Shown here: positions 24,454 through 34,200 of the stretch, one piece after another
Numbering within the stretch: position 1 is the first letter of the stretch
How the letters are laid out: each line of letters starts with the position of its first letter
Virus record (IMG/VR): IMGVR_UViG_3300042868_007959
Coordinates: 186,001 to 250,000 of that record
Source of the DNA: a virus
DNA: 64,000 nt
Reading direction: 5' to 3' (one strand)
Translations under genes and position numbers: made by a program
Notes under the pieces: generated by a model
What the model was told of the DNA's origin: nothing
The model's database searches: none
The model's input: the letters and a program-made list of their open reading frames with translations, nothing else

Positions 24454-24796
24454 TTTCATCATGTATATTTGAGTCCCAATTTTTGGGTGTATGTTTGTCG
24501 ATAAATTTTGCGATTCTATTGATTAAGTTATTCTCATTCTCATTGTCTTCGACATGACCAAAACCCTCACCGTCATTGTGACCTAAATCATGTACCAAAT
24601 CTTTTTTAAATTCAATGATTTCCTTTCTTTTTTCCTCATCATCGCATTCCTGATAAGCGTTTTCAATTAACCTTAAAGCGTCTATCAGTAATTGTTGTGC
24701 CTTATGTAGTGATGACATACAAGCATTATCTCTACCATTAAGGGGATCACCTAATTCATTTGTATAAGATTCCTTTATGATGTCACCAAATTTCAT
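24428..24796 (-). CDS. Small protein of unknown function, possible tag
   Basis: 122 residues. The start MKFGDIIKESYTNELGDPLN resembles T4 internal-protein targeting peptides (short basic start, IIKE as an (L/I)xE site), but the tag is weaker than in other members. A helical region follows (SLHKAQQLLIDALRLIENAY) and then a His/Asp/Gly/Asn-rich segment (VHDLGHNDGEGFGHVEDNEN). The start abuts the stop of the ferritin-like gene, so the two form an operon. Function unknown. Confidence 0.5.
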   Translation of the reverse strand: MKFGDIIKESYTNELGDPLNGRDNACMSSLHKAQQLLIDALRLIENAYQECDDEEKRKEIIEFKKDLVHDLGHNDGEGFGHVEDNENENNLINRIAKFIDKHTPKNWDSNIHDEINPEESGS

Positions 24797-25167
24797 TATT
24801 TTAGTGACAACAAGTATCTTAATTTATTTAATTCAGCCATAACTTCATCTCTTATATTTAAAAGGTCACTATCGTTTTCAGAATTAAGTTTTTCGTTTAA
24901 ACTTTTTAACCAAGAAATATTTTCTTTTATAAATGAATTTAAATCTAATGTTTCAGTATTTTTTAAGATAATACTACCCTCACCACTTTCAAAAGTTACT
25001 CTACCATATTTTCCCATATAAGTTTCAATAAACCCATCGATTAAGTCATCTAATGAATCATAAATCCCTCCATAGGCACTATGTTTTGCAAATGATTTAG
25101 TTTGCCAATGCAATACTCTGAATTGTTGTTGCATTCCAACAAATTTTATTACTAGTTCCTCTTTCAT
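24796..25167 (-). CDS. Ferritin-like / Dps-like small protein
   Basis: 123 residues. FRVLHWQTKSFAKHSAYGGI, then YDSLDDLIDGFIETYMGKYG, is the pattern of the first two helices of Dps-type ferritin-like proteins (His-Trp-x-Thr, His, Asp-x-x-x-Asp). The protein lacks the full-length four-helix bundle of bacterial Dps (about 160 residues) but is the right size for the short phage-encoded family of this type. Any metal-binding or host-DNA role is unproven. It is divergent from the gp13-like gene across a 55-base gap with a palindromic A/T motif. Confidence 0.6.
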   Translation of the reverse strand: MKEELVIKFVGMQQQFRVLHWQTKSFAKHSAYGGIYDSLDDLIDGFIETYMGKYGRVTFESGEGSIILKNTETLDLNSFIKENISWLKSLNEKLNSENDSDLLNIRDEVMAELNKLRYLLSLK

Positions 25168-25196
25168 ATTTTTTACTATACATTTATCAATTATTA

Positions 25197-25216
25197 GATA
25201 TTTATTAATAAATATA
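25197..25216. promoter_or_regulatory. Palindromic divergent late-type motif
   Basis: GATATTTAT (plus, 25197-25205) and its mirror ATATATTTAT (minus, 25208-25216) serve the gp13-like gene and the ferritin-like gene, forming the palindrome ATATTTATTAATAAATAT. Confidence 0.45.
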
Positions 25217-25222
25217 TCAGTT

Positions 25223-26365
25223 ATGCCAAATTATTTAAATGATGACTTAAAAAATGAATTATTTACACAAATAAAACATAGATTAGGTGCACCAATTCGA
25301 AAAATTGAGTTAGATTGGGATCAGATGAATTCCCTTTTAGAGACCGCAATTGAGGATTATGCTCAAAGAGTACAAGATTGGTTGATAGAAAACCAATGGT
25401 CTTCAGTATTAGGGAAACAAGCGGATAAAATTGATATTGCATTTGCGTTAACAACAAGATCATTGGATTTTGAAAGTAATTTTTCTTATGCGTATTCTAA
25501 ACAAGTTGGATTACAACAAAGAGGTCCTTGGGAATTAAAGAAAGATTATGTAACTATCATAAGAAATCAACAAGTATATCAGATACCTGCTGGTAGAGAA
25601 ATAAATGAAATATTATGGTTAACACCGAACTCTACTAATCACGCATTATATTCATTTGCGGGATTTGGTGATTATGGTTTTGGTGGTGGTTTTGGTCAAG
25701 TACCTTACGCTGGTTGGGGACAAGGTGGTGGATTAGGTAATGGTGGATTTTATGTAGCACCCGCTTTTGATGTATTACTTAGGGCAGCTGATTTTAGTTT
25801 AAAATCTAAATTATTAAGAAGTGAGTTATCTTATAAAGTTACTGCAGGACCTAATGGTACTAGATTATTACATCTTATGCCGATACCTGGTAGTAGAATA
25901 TCTTTTGCATCCGCAGGTTTACAAGGTGGACAATTAGGGATATCGGGTACAAAAGTTTGGTACCACTACTATGAATCGGGAGATGATAGAGATAAATGTT
26001 TAGCAGAAAACTCTGACATTATAAAATTACCTAATGATGTACCATTATCTAAATTAAGATACTCTGATTTAAATGAACCTACAAAGATTTGGGTTAGAAG
26101 ATATTTAACTGCATTATTTAAAGAATCTTTAGGTAGAGTAAGAGGTAAATTTAGTGGGGCATTAAAAGTACCAGACGCTGAGTTAACTATGGATTTTGAT
26201 AGTTTACTTAATGAAGGTAAAGAAGAACAATTAAAGTTATTAGAACAATTGGATTTAAGATTAGAAAGATTATCTAACGTAAAACAATTGGAGAATAAAG
26301 CTTTAGAGGCAGAAAATTTAAACAAATCATTGACTTATCGACCTTTGGGTCTTTACGTCATATGA
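25223..26365 (+). CDS. Neck / head completion protein (T4 gp13-like)
   Basis: 380 residues. The start LKNELFTQIKHRLGAPIRKI, then ELDWDQM, corresponds to T4 gp13 LKDVILRRLGAPIINVEL and its following strand. The C-terminal RRYLTALFKESLGRVRGKFS, then a P(D/G)xxLTxD-type turn and a long helix, matches the end of gp13. gp13 sits in the neck between portal and tail. The Gly-rich middle (FGDYGFGGGFGQVPYAGWGQ) likewise has a counterpart in gp13. T4 gp13 is 309 residues; extra sequence lies in the centre. The last 39 bases overlap the 3' end of the convergent polymerase gene. Confidence 0.83.
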   Translation: MPNYLNDDLKNELFTQIKHRLGAPIRKIELDWDQMNSLLETAIEDYAQRVQDWLIENQWSSVLGKQADKIDIAFALTTRSLDFESNFSYAYSKQVGLQQRGPWELKKDYVTIIRNQQVYQIPAGREINEILWLTPNSTNHALYSFAGFGDYGFGGGFGQVPYAGWGQGGGLGNGGFYVAPAFDVLLRAADFSLKSKLLRSELSYKVTAGPNGTRLLHLMPIPGSRISFASAGLQGGQLGISGTKVWYHYYESGDDRDKCLAENSDIIKLPNDVPLSKLRYSDLNEPTKIWVRRYLTALFKESLGRVRGKFSGALKVPDAELTMDFDSLLNEGKEEQLKLLEQLDLRLERLSNVKQLENKALEAENLNKSLTYRPLGLYVI

Positions 26366-29194
26366 GAATTCATCTGCAATTCCATAATCCTCAAACATAT
26401 ATGTAGGAGATACACCTATACGGTTCCAGAATTCTAATTCTTCATCAGTTATAGTTAATAAATCTATTAATTTATCTTGATCACTTTCGTTAAATGGTTT
26501 ACCTGATGTTAAAGTTAATTCTTGTGCAGTAAAATACTTTCTTTCTAATGGTGATGTTATCATTATATCTTCCCTAACAGAAGGATCGAAACATACTAAT
26601 AATGGTTTTACTCTTTTATTGAAGGCATCTAAATATCTTTCTACATTGTATTCACCTGTCGCATTTGGATCATTTTCTAAAAGATTATTTGGTATGTATC
26701 TACAATTTACAACAATATCTACCTTTGAGGTGTCAGGCATCTTACCATTACTAATATAATAAAGTTCAGTTTCTTTTTTGGTAAATTTACTATGTGCCTT
26801 TGTCTGAACATCTCCATGTGATTTTTTACTACCTGTATTTACATAATAAATTGTATCACCTAAATTAACATTTAAATTTTCATTAATAATTAATTCCATA
26901 TGAGCTTGTCTAGCCATTGACCCACCAGATTTATTTGTAGTTTTCATTTTCTTTTTGTACTCATCTAAAGATATCCTTACTCTAGATTTATTGGCAATTT
27001 TAGAAAGTGGTATTTCTTGATTATAAATCATTTCTATTGTTTCATAATATTCAGTCACAAATTCTAATCCGTTACCATCTAAAAGAAGTCTGATACCTTT
27101 ATCGATAAATTCAGAAATATAAACTGGCATTTTTTTAGACTTAATAGAGTTACCCACTAATTTAACTTTACCATCTATTAAATCTGCGTAATTTTTTCTC
27201 GCTAAGTTAATAGTTGCGGAACATATTTCATCTACATCTAATCCCATCACACCTTTCATATACTTATCATTATATTCAGAAACTACTGCAGACATTCCTT
27301 TATATGTTTTACCTAATTTATTGAAGTGATGATTACCATTTGACGTATAAACATATCTATCTACATCGTTTGGTACAGAGAAGTTGAATCCATCTGTATC
27401 TCCCACTAATGGTTTAAATCCTTTTGATGCGAAAAATCTAATCATATGTCTTAGATATTGTCTACCTGTACATGTAATTTTTTCACCCATATCTGAATCA
27501 CCCCAAGGATAAACGTTTGGTGCGGAAATAGAGCCAAACATTCCATTATTAAGAATTTTAAGTGGTAATTGTTTTTTATCATAATATGAAGATTTTTCTG
27601 AATCACCCTCAACCTCATATTTCTTCTTTAATTCTTTATAAAGATTTCTATAGTCATAGTTGTATTGTAATAACCCTCTCATTGCACCCATAACATCACA
27701 ATCAGTAAATACATTATGTGTCAACTGAATAGATGGGTATAGGGAAGCAAAGTCAAATTTAACTACATTTTGACTAAAACCTACTTCTAATAATCTAGAT
27801 AAACCACCTATAAACCCTTTAGATGGCATAGTATGTGGGATTGCAATACCACTTCTATAATACCACCCTAACATAAGTAATTTCCATGTTGCGGCAGTAC
27901 CCATTGTGGATGATCTCATAAATGATGTTGGTAAAACTTTAGATAAAAGAAAAGTTGCTTGATTAAAAATATTATCTACCTTTTCTGTTTCCCATAAGTC
28001 ATCTATTAGATATCGTTCTACAATATCGCAACCTTTTAGTTTAATTAATCCACCATTATTTAATAATTGTTCTACAGTTTCATCAGATAGGTTAACCTCA
28101 CCAGCGATATCCTTTATCTTACCCCAGTTACCATTTTCTTCGTTTAACCAATAATCATTTTCAGTATCTCCATATATTTTACCTAACTTATCACCTTGTA
28201 TATAAACTCGATTTGATTTTGCAACATTGGAGTATTTTGTTATATATTTTAATCCTGCCTCTTTAATAGAAGAATTAATCGCTTGTGCCCTTCTAACTGC
28301 ATGATATACATCCATAATATTATACCCCCACATATGTGTCTGTTCATAATTTTCCATTTCAGGACCCATTTTAAGTGTTTGAGTCTTTCTATAAAATGGG
28401 ATACTTCCTAATGTCTTGGCAATTTTTGTAATATCAATACCTAAAATCCTGCATCTCTCAACTATAAAATACCAGTCAAAGTTCTCTGAATTATATCCTG
28501 ATATAATTGCTGGTTTAAGATGGTTAATAACTTTAAAAAATGTTGTTATTGCTTCTGACTCTCTATCGTTTATTTCTTCTTCTGTATCACCGTTTATAGA
28601 AAGTACATGTTGGAAATCTCTATTATCCTTCATACCAACCTGAAATATCCTACAAGTTTTAGGATCTAATCCAGTTGTTTCTAAGTCAAATGAAAATCTA
28701 TGGACATCATCATATTCGTCCATCCCTTTAAAAAGTCTTTTACCTGATTGTATTAAAAATTGTTCAGTAGGACTGATAGATAAAAAGTTACTTCTATTTT
28801 CTTCTAAGAATATATCCATCTTTCCCTTTTTGAAAAAATTTAATAAATCCCCATAAGTACCTCTCGATCTAACTAAAAATTTATAACCATTTTCTAAACG
28901 TGATACCGTATCATCATTTTCATCTTTTATCGATAATGGTATAAACTTAATTTTATATTCTTTGATTTTGTTTCTAATTTCTCTTCTATCTCCACCATAT
29001 AACTTACTTAAGTCAATACTCTTCATCCATAAAAAGGGAGTAAACTTATGTTTTTCTATACGTTTCCCATTTTCTGGGTCGTGTATGATAAGATAAACTT
29101 TGTTTTCGTAGTATGAGGATTCTACCCCAACTATATATTTTTGTTCATCGTATCCCTCTAAATACTCTTTAATGTCATCTACTGAAGCAAGCAT
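26327..29194 (-). CDS. Family B DNA polymerase (T4 gp43-like)
   Basis: 955 residues. The 3'-5' exonuclease has motif I SFDLETTGLD (about residue 170), motif II SGYNSENFDW and a motif III Tyr-x-x-x-Asp region (ERYLIDDLWETE). The polymerase has motif A KFDFASLYPSIQ, motif B-like LKILNNGMFGSIS and motif C GDTDGFNFS; the usual DTDS is DTDG here. It replicates the phage genome. T4 gp43 is 898 residues. A Bacteroidota-type promoter lies just upstream (29223-29253) and no late-type motif was found, which fits early expression among late genes. Confidence 0.95.
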   Translation of the reverse strand: MLASVDDIKEYLEGYDEQKYIVGVESSYYENKVYLIIHDPENGKRIEKHKFTPFLWMKSIDLSKLYGGDRREIRNKIKEYKIKFIPLSIKDENDDTVSRLENGYKFLVRSRGTYGDLLNFFKKGKMDIFLEENRSNFLSISPTEQFLIQSGKRLFKGMDEYDDVHRFSFDLETTGLDPKTCRIFQVGMKDNRDFQHVLSINGDTEEEINDRESEAITTFFKVINHLKPAIISGYNSENFDWYFIVERCRILGIDITKIAKTLGSIPFYRKTQTLKMGPEMENYEQTHMWGYNIMDVYHAVRRAQAINSSIKEAGLKYITKYSNVAKSNRVYIQGDKLGKIYGDTENDYWLNEENGNWGKIKDIAGEVNLSDETVEQLLNNGGLIKLKGCDIVERYLIDDLWETEKVDNIFNQATFLLSKVLPTSFMRSSTMGTAATWKLLMLGWYYRSGIAIPHTMPSKGFIGGLSRLLEVGFSQNVVKFDFASLYPSIQLTHNVFTDCDVMGAMRGLLQYNYDYRNLYKELKKKYEVEGDSEKSSYYDKKQLPLKILNNGMFGSISAPNVYPWGDSDMGEKITCTGRQYLRHMIRFFASKGFKPLVGDTDGFNFSVPNDVDRYVYTSNGNHHFNKLGKTYKGMSAVVSEYNDKYMKGVMGLDVDEICSATINLARKNYADLIDGKVKLVGNSIKSKKMPVYISEFIDKGIRLLLDGNGLEFVTEYYETIEMIYNQEIPLSKIANKSRVRISLDEYKKKMKTTNKSGGSMARQAHMELIINENLNVNLGDTIYYVNTGSKKSHGDVQTKAHSKFTKKETELYYISNGKMPDTSKVDIVVNCRYIPNNLLENDPNATGEYNVERYLDAFNKRVKPLLVCFDPSVREDIMITSPLERKYFTAQELTLTSGKPFNESDQDKLIDLLTITDEELEFWNRIGVSPTYMFEDYGIADEFSYDVKTQRSISQ

Positions 29195-29222
29195 ATTTTA
29201 TTTATTAAAAACTTTTTAAGTA

Positions 29223-29253
29223 CAAATATACTAAATTATTTTTAATATATCAA
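29223..29253 (-). promoter_or_regulatory. Bacteroidota-type host promoter before DNA polymerase
   Basis: On the minus strand TTG (29253-29251), 20 bases, then TATATTTG (29230-29223), about 28 bases before the polymerase ATG. The -33 element overlaps the stop codon of the upstream gene. Confidence 0.65.
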
Positions 29254-29618
29254 TTATCTAAAACATTTATAAATAATTCGTCTCTAATAGGTGCGATTAA
29301 TTTACCTGTACCATCTAGAAAATTAATTGTAAAGTACCCATTATATCTTCCAGACTTATTTGTTTGTTGTTCTGTAAACTTATATGTTATAAAATATGTT
29401 GGGGTTTCACTATTTTCACAATCATTGGCAACCGACATTTCTATGTATGATGGTGAACATGAAATTTTTTTGACTTTTGTTTCTACATCGTACATAGTAA
29501 ATGTTATAGTAGCGTTTTGTATTTTCTCATAAAACTTACGAAAATCATTTCTACCGTCATTAACTAATTCCATTTTTAGTTTTGGTAGTGTACTATCTTT
29601 GTTGATAAAAAATTCCAT
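29250..29618 (-). CDS. Small structural protein, possibly baseplate-like
   Basis: 122 residues. The pattern STLPKLKMELVNDGRNDFRK, then QNATITFTMYDVETKVKKIS, is reminiscent of the N-terminal domain of some baseplate upper proteins, in which a beta domain begins with a short polar lead and a (T/S)ITFxMxD strand. It is the last gene of the appendage operon after the 554- and 1714-residue genes. The similarity is weak, and the function is inferred mainly from position. Confidence 0.5.
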   Translation of the reverse strand: MEFFINKDSTLPKLKMELVNDGRNDFRKFYEKIQNATITFTMYDVETKVKKISCSPSYIEMSVANDCENSETPTYFITYKFTEQQTNKSGRYNGYFTINFLDGTGKLIAPIRDELFINVLDN

Positions 29619-29623
29619 ATTAT

Positions 29624-29632
29624 ATAAATATT
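29624..29632 (-). promoter_or_regulatory. AATATTTATA late-type motif before small structural gene
   Basis: In gene direction: GGTTAATATTTATATAAT directly before the ATG at 29618, overlapping the previous stop codon. Confidence 0.35.
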
Positions 29633-31295
29633 AACCATTATTAATTTCTTCCCTTATTGTTGTAATATCTAAACTACAACCAAATAATTTAAATTTACTA
29701 ATCCCACCTTCAAAAGTACCAGCAAAATTTTCTTGTAGTACTAAGTTTTCGTCCTTAATATCAGGACCATTAACCGTATTAGATTCTATTAATCCTTGAG
29801 TACCTCCACCTAAACTGTAATTAAATGGAACACCTTGTTGTTTTTCTCTATATTCATCTAATTCCCTAAAAATAAACTCATCAAAATCCTCTAAAGTCCA
29901 TTTTAAATATCCATTAACATAAACTGTTAATACACCTTTTCTTCTAGGTTTATTCACTAATTCACATTGGGTATATTGTTCATAAGGTTTAAACCTTATT
30001 GCAACATTTGTCCACACATCTTCTGATATAATACCAGGAGAACTATAACATTCATAAATACTAGTTCCTGTAACATATTTTGTGGTTACCGAAGTTGCCG
30101 TAGTAGTTCCTGTACACCCACATCCACATTGTTCATGACAATCTACTATTGTCGTTGCCGTAACTGCCGAACAAACTCCTGTCAATATTATAGTTCTAAA
30201 CCCTATACTTCCATCATCCTTAATTCTAAACCCTAATGCGTTATCTATAATGTCCGCATTTTTATCTTTTTCTTGTGTTATTTCTGTAGTTATACCACTA
30301 AAACAACAACAACTTGATGGTTGATATACTAAAAAAGGATTATTATTTAACACTTCTTCTGAAATCACAGGTGGGGGTAAAGGATATCCTGATGAGGTAG
30401 TATACCCAGTTTCACCACTAAATAAATCCCAAAACTTATTTTCTGCCCTAGTACCCATATAAAAGAAAAATCCTTTATTATTAGGGTATGTATTATTAAG
30501 TGTATTACCTACACAAGATTCGGAACTTTTATTTAATAAGAACGTTGCCGTCCACCCATCTAAACATTCGACATCTAAACCACCTAATCTTTCAGGTAAT
30601 ATTTGATAATTGTATGGAATTGGTTTTGTATCTAAATAACATTGATACGCCTTATTCGGATCGACAGTACAAGTTTGTCCTGTTGTATCACCCGTACCAC
30701 AACAATCAGTTACGGTGTCTCCACTACAAATAGTAGGACATCTAAACCAATCTAACGGCCAAATAAATTTATTATCACTTATTTCATTGAAATAGGTGAT
30801 ATCAGATAATTTAAAGAATCCTTGATAAAACCCACCACATAATTGAGAATATCTACCTACCTCTAAGTCCGTAAGAACATCTATTGGGTAATCGTATGTA
30901 CAACCAGTAACTCTAGTCATAGAGAACCTTGTATCTGCTGATGTTAATGTTAAAGATGATCCTGTAAACGATGATAAAAAAGTTGCCCCACTGGTTGGTG
31001 TATTACAATCGTATATTATAAAACCATTATCAATACCCGTCAAACCAATATCATTTAATGTGATTCCACTACCATTGATTGTTGCACCTGTCCAAGTAGT
31101 TAAACTATAAAGAGTATTTCCTGAGTAACACGCATCATTATCAATATCAATGTCAACTAAAATACAATCCTCTAATATTTGATCATTATCTTGTTCGTCT
31201 GTACAATCATAACATAAAAATAAGTCCCAGTAGTCACTGTTACTTAATCTCATTTTTAAACAATTGTCAAAATTATGTTGGTATATATTACTCAT
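29631..31295 (-). CDS. Cys-rich appendage protein with lectin-like region
   Basis: 554 residues with an unusually high Cys content (about 30), including CGGFYQG, SCCCFSG, DCHEQCGCGCTG and DTVTDCCGTGDTTGQTC. The C-terminal 150 residues (SEDVWTNVAIRFKPYE, KGVLTVYVNGYLKWTLEDFD, FEGGISKFKLFGCSLDI) have the strand pattern of a LamG/concanavalin-type jelly roll, a fold often used for glycan binding. The Cys may form disulfides or bind metal outside the cell. Its start overlaps the 1714-residue fibre gene by four bases, so it is probably part of the same appendage. Confidence 0.55.
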   Translation of the reverse strand: MSNIYQHNFDNCLKMRLSNSDYWDLFLCYDCTDEQDNDQILEDCILVDIDIDNDACYSGNTLYSLTTWTGATINGSGITLNDIGLTGIDNGFIIYDCNTPTSGATFLSSFTGSSLTLTSADTRFSMTRVTGCTYDYPIDVLTDLEVGRYSQLCGGFYQGFFKLSDITYFNEISDNKFIWPLDWFRCPTICSGDTVTDCCGTGDTTGQTCTVDPNKAYQCYLDTKPIPYNYQILPERLGGLDVECLDGWTATFLLNKSSESCVGNTLNNTYPNNKGFFFYMGTRAENKFWDLFSGETGYTTSSGYPLPPPVISEEVLNNNPFLVYQPSSCCCFSGITTEITQEKDKNADIIDNALGFRIKDDGSIGFRTIILTGVCSAVTATTIVDCHEQCGCGCTGTTTATSVTTKYVTGTSIYECYSSPGIISEDVWTNVAIRFKPYEQYTQCELVNKPRRKGVLTVYVNGYLKWTLEDFDEFIFRELDEYREKQQGVPFNYSLGGGTQGLIESNTVNGPDIKDENLVLQENFAGTFEGGISKFKLFGCSLDITTIREEINNG

Positions 31296-34200
31296 CTAAT
31301 TAAATATAGGGCGATATCATTATTTATATCTTTCATTTTTATCCACCTACTTGGTATCTGTTGATTTTTCAGTACCCTTACTTGACCGACTAACCCAACA
31401 ACATTCCATTCAGGTCTTTCAGATCTAGGGATATATAACATATTAGGATCAAAATTTTGACTTAATTTTGGTGTTTGTTCCGTTATTGTTTTGTAAATGG
31501 TTTCACCACTTTCAGTTATATAATCTATCATATCATATGAATAGTCTTCCATAATATATCTACCCCATTCATCTTTTTCATATTTTCCTACCCATTCATC
31601 TGCGGTACCTCCTTCATTGTTACCGATAAGTGTAGGGTTAGAAGAAATAACACCCATAGCGTTATTTGCGTCAACACATACTTTTATTTTATCATCTACT
31701 AATTCGACTACTGTACCGTAAGGTATTGAATCTCCTGATAAAGATTCAAAGTATTCAGCGTAATCCGCACCAGAGTTATATGTTGCACCAGCACCATAAA
31801 CATTACCAGCCGAATCGACTCTAAATGCATTTGATCTAGAGGCGTTACTGGTACCTTTACCGATAATGAAGTATTGGTTAGCGTTTGTTATATTATTATA
31901 TTTACCAGATACGTGTTGTCCTGCTTCATAAGCAATAGTACCCAAACCCTCTGAGTGAGAATATTGAGTAGTTGCAGATGTTTGGTAACCCTCTGAGTGC
32001 GAATAATCTCCAGTAGATTCTGTGGAATACCCTTCAGCGTGAGAATATTGACCAATAGATTCTGACCTAAAACCTTCAGAATGTGAATATGCCCCAATAG
32101 AATCAGTATCATATCCTTCAGAATGTGAAGCAGTACCTTGAGCTATTGTAAATCTACCTTCAGAATGTGAATATGACCCAATAGAATCTGATCTATCACC
32201 TTCAGCGTGTGAACTAATTCCTGATGCCAAAGTCTGAAACCCTTCTGAGTGTGAATAGGAAGTTGTTGCAGATGTTTGGAATCCTTCAGCGTGTGAAGCA
32301 ATTCCTGATGATAAAGTTTCTCTACCTTCAGCGTGTGAATGTGAATTAGTTGCACTTGTTTGAAGTCCTTCAGCGTGTGAACTTAGTCCTGATGCCAAAG
32401 TTTGTTGACCTTCAGCGTGTGAATAGAAAGTTGTTGCACTTGTTTGATTGCCTTCAGCGTGTGAACTAGTTCCTGTAGCCAAAGTCTCTGCCCCTTCAGC
32501 GTGTGAATAGGAAGTTGTTGCACTTGTTTGATCACCTTCAGCGTGTGAATATACCCCCAATGCTAAAGTAAAGCTACCTTCAGCGTGTGAACCAGTTCCT
32601 GATGCCAAAGTTTGGTTCCCTTCAGCGTGTGAATAGGCAGTTGTTGCAGACGTACTTATACCCTCTGCGTGAGAAGCAGTTCCTGACGCTAAAGTACCTA
32701 TACCTTCAGCGTGTGAAGAGTAAGTTGTTGCACTTGTCGGATTAGGAACTAACCCAGATTTACCGAAAAATACCCCACCTTCTGCGTGTGAAGCAGTTCC
32801 TGAAGCAATATTACCGACACCTTCAGAGTGTGAATATTGTCCTGATGCAGTTGTTCCCGATCCTTCAGCGTGTGAAGCAGTTCCTGATGCAATAGTTGTA
32901 CCTCCTTCAGCATGAGAAACATCTCCAGATGCTAAAGTACTTACACCTTCAGAGTGTGAATTAATACCACTAGCAGTTGTAGTATCCCCTTCAGCGTGTG
33001 AATTTTGTCCTGATGCCAAAGTCACACGTCCTTCTGCGTGTGACCCAAATCCTGATGCAATAGTTGATTGACCTTCAGCGTGTGAATGTCGTCCTGACGC
33101 TAAAGTACCTATACCTTCAGCGTGTGAAGAGTAAGTTGTTGCACTTGTTGGTATACCTACTAACCCTAACTTACCTAAAAATGCCCCACCCTCAGCGTGT
33201 GAAGCAATACCTGAGGCAATATTAAAATAACCTTCAGCGTGTGAATAATCACCACTTGCGGTTGTAATCCAACCCTCAGAGTGAGAACTAGTACCACTAG
33301 CAGTTGTCTGATAACCTTCAGAGTGTGAATAATCCCCACTCGCAATTGTTTGAAATCCTTCCGCATGTGATGTAGCCCCACTTGCGGTTGATAAATTACC
33401 TTCAGCATGTGAATAATCACCGATAGCACTTGTTTGAACTCCTTCAGAGTGCGACATAATCCCAATTGCAAATGTATCCGCCCCTTCAGCGTGTGAAAAA
33501 TCACCACTAGCAGTTGTTTGGAATCCTTCAGCGTGTGAACCAAAGTTTCCACCTGCAATTGTTTGATAACCTTCCGCATGTGATGTATCACCACTTGCGG
33601 TTGTCTGATAACCCTGAGCCAATGATAATAAACCACTAGCGACTGATCCACTATTTTTAACCACTATTGCGTCTACACCTGTTGATGCCGTCCAAAATGT
33701 TACTCCTGATGTGGCACCCGATGCAGATAACCAAGTGGCGTTACCAACAGAGTCGGAAACTAAAACATAACCATTTGTTGCTCCTGATGTAACTTGTAAA
33801 GTTGTTGTTTTTGTCTTACCACTAACATCTAGTTTTTCAGATGGTGTCGTAGTTCCAATACCTAAATAACCTGCAATATAATTATATCCCTCATCTTTTA
33901 TATATATACCCCATCTATTTGTTGGTGGGGGGATATTTCCAGATCTTGTGGATTGATCATCCATATAAAACCCATATATATTATTTGTTGATCCATTATG
34001 GGTTAAAGTTATATCAAAACCATTCATCCAAAAACCAACATACTCATTTATAGTACCACCTGCAGTCAAATTCCTTAATACAGATGACGAACTTTTAACT
34101 ATATCATTGTAAGTTCCTGTGTTTGTTTGAATTTGTACTACATTAATTTCGGATGTTAAAGCTTCATTACTATTTAATAATGATAAATCACCTGTATATA

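Noticed and set aside
31925-33620. Regular short DNA repeats resembling a CRISPR array
   Set aside because: The 42-base units are in one long reading frame, have no unique spacers and encode a beta-roll repeat.
31888-33651. Open frames of 60-158 codons antiparallel or in another frame within the giant fibre gene
   Set aside because: They are made by the codon-level repeat of the fibre gene and consist of repetitive His/Leu/Lys sequence with no independent start signals.
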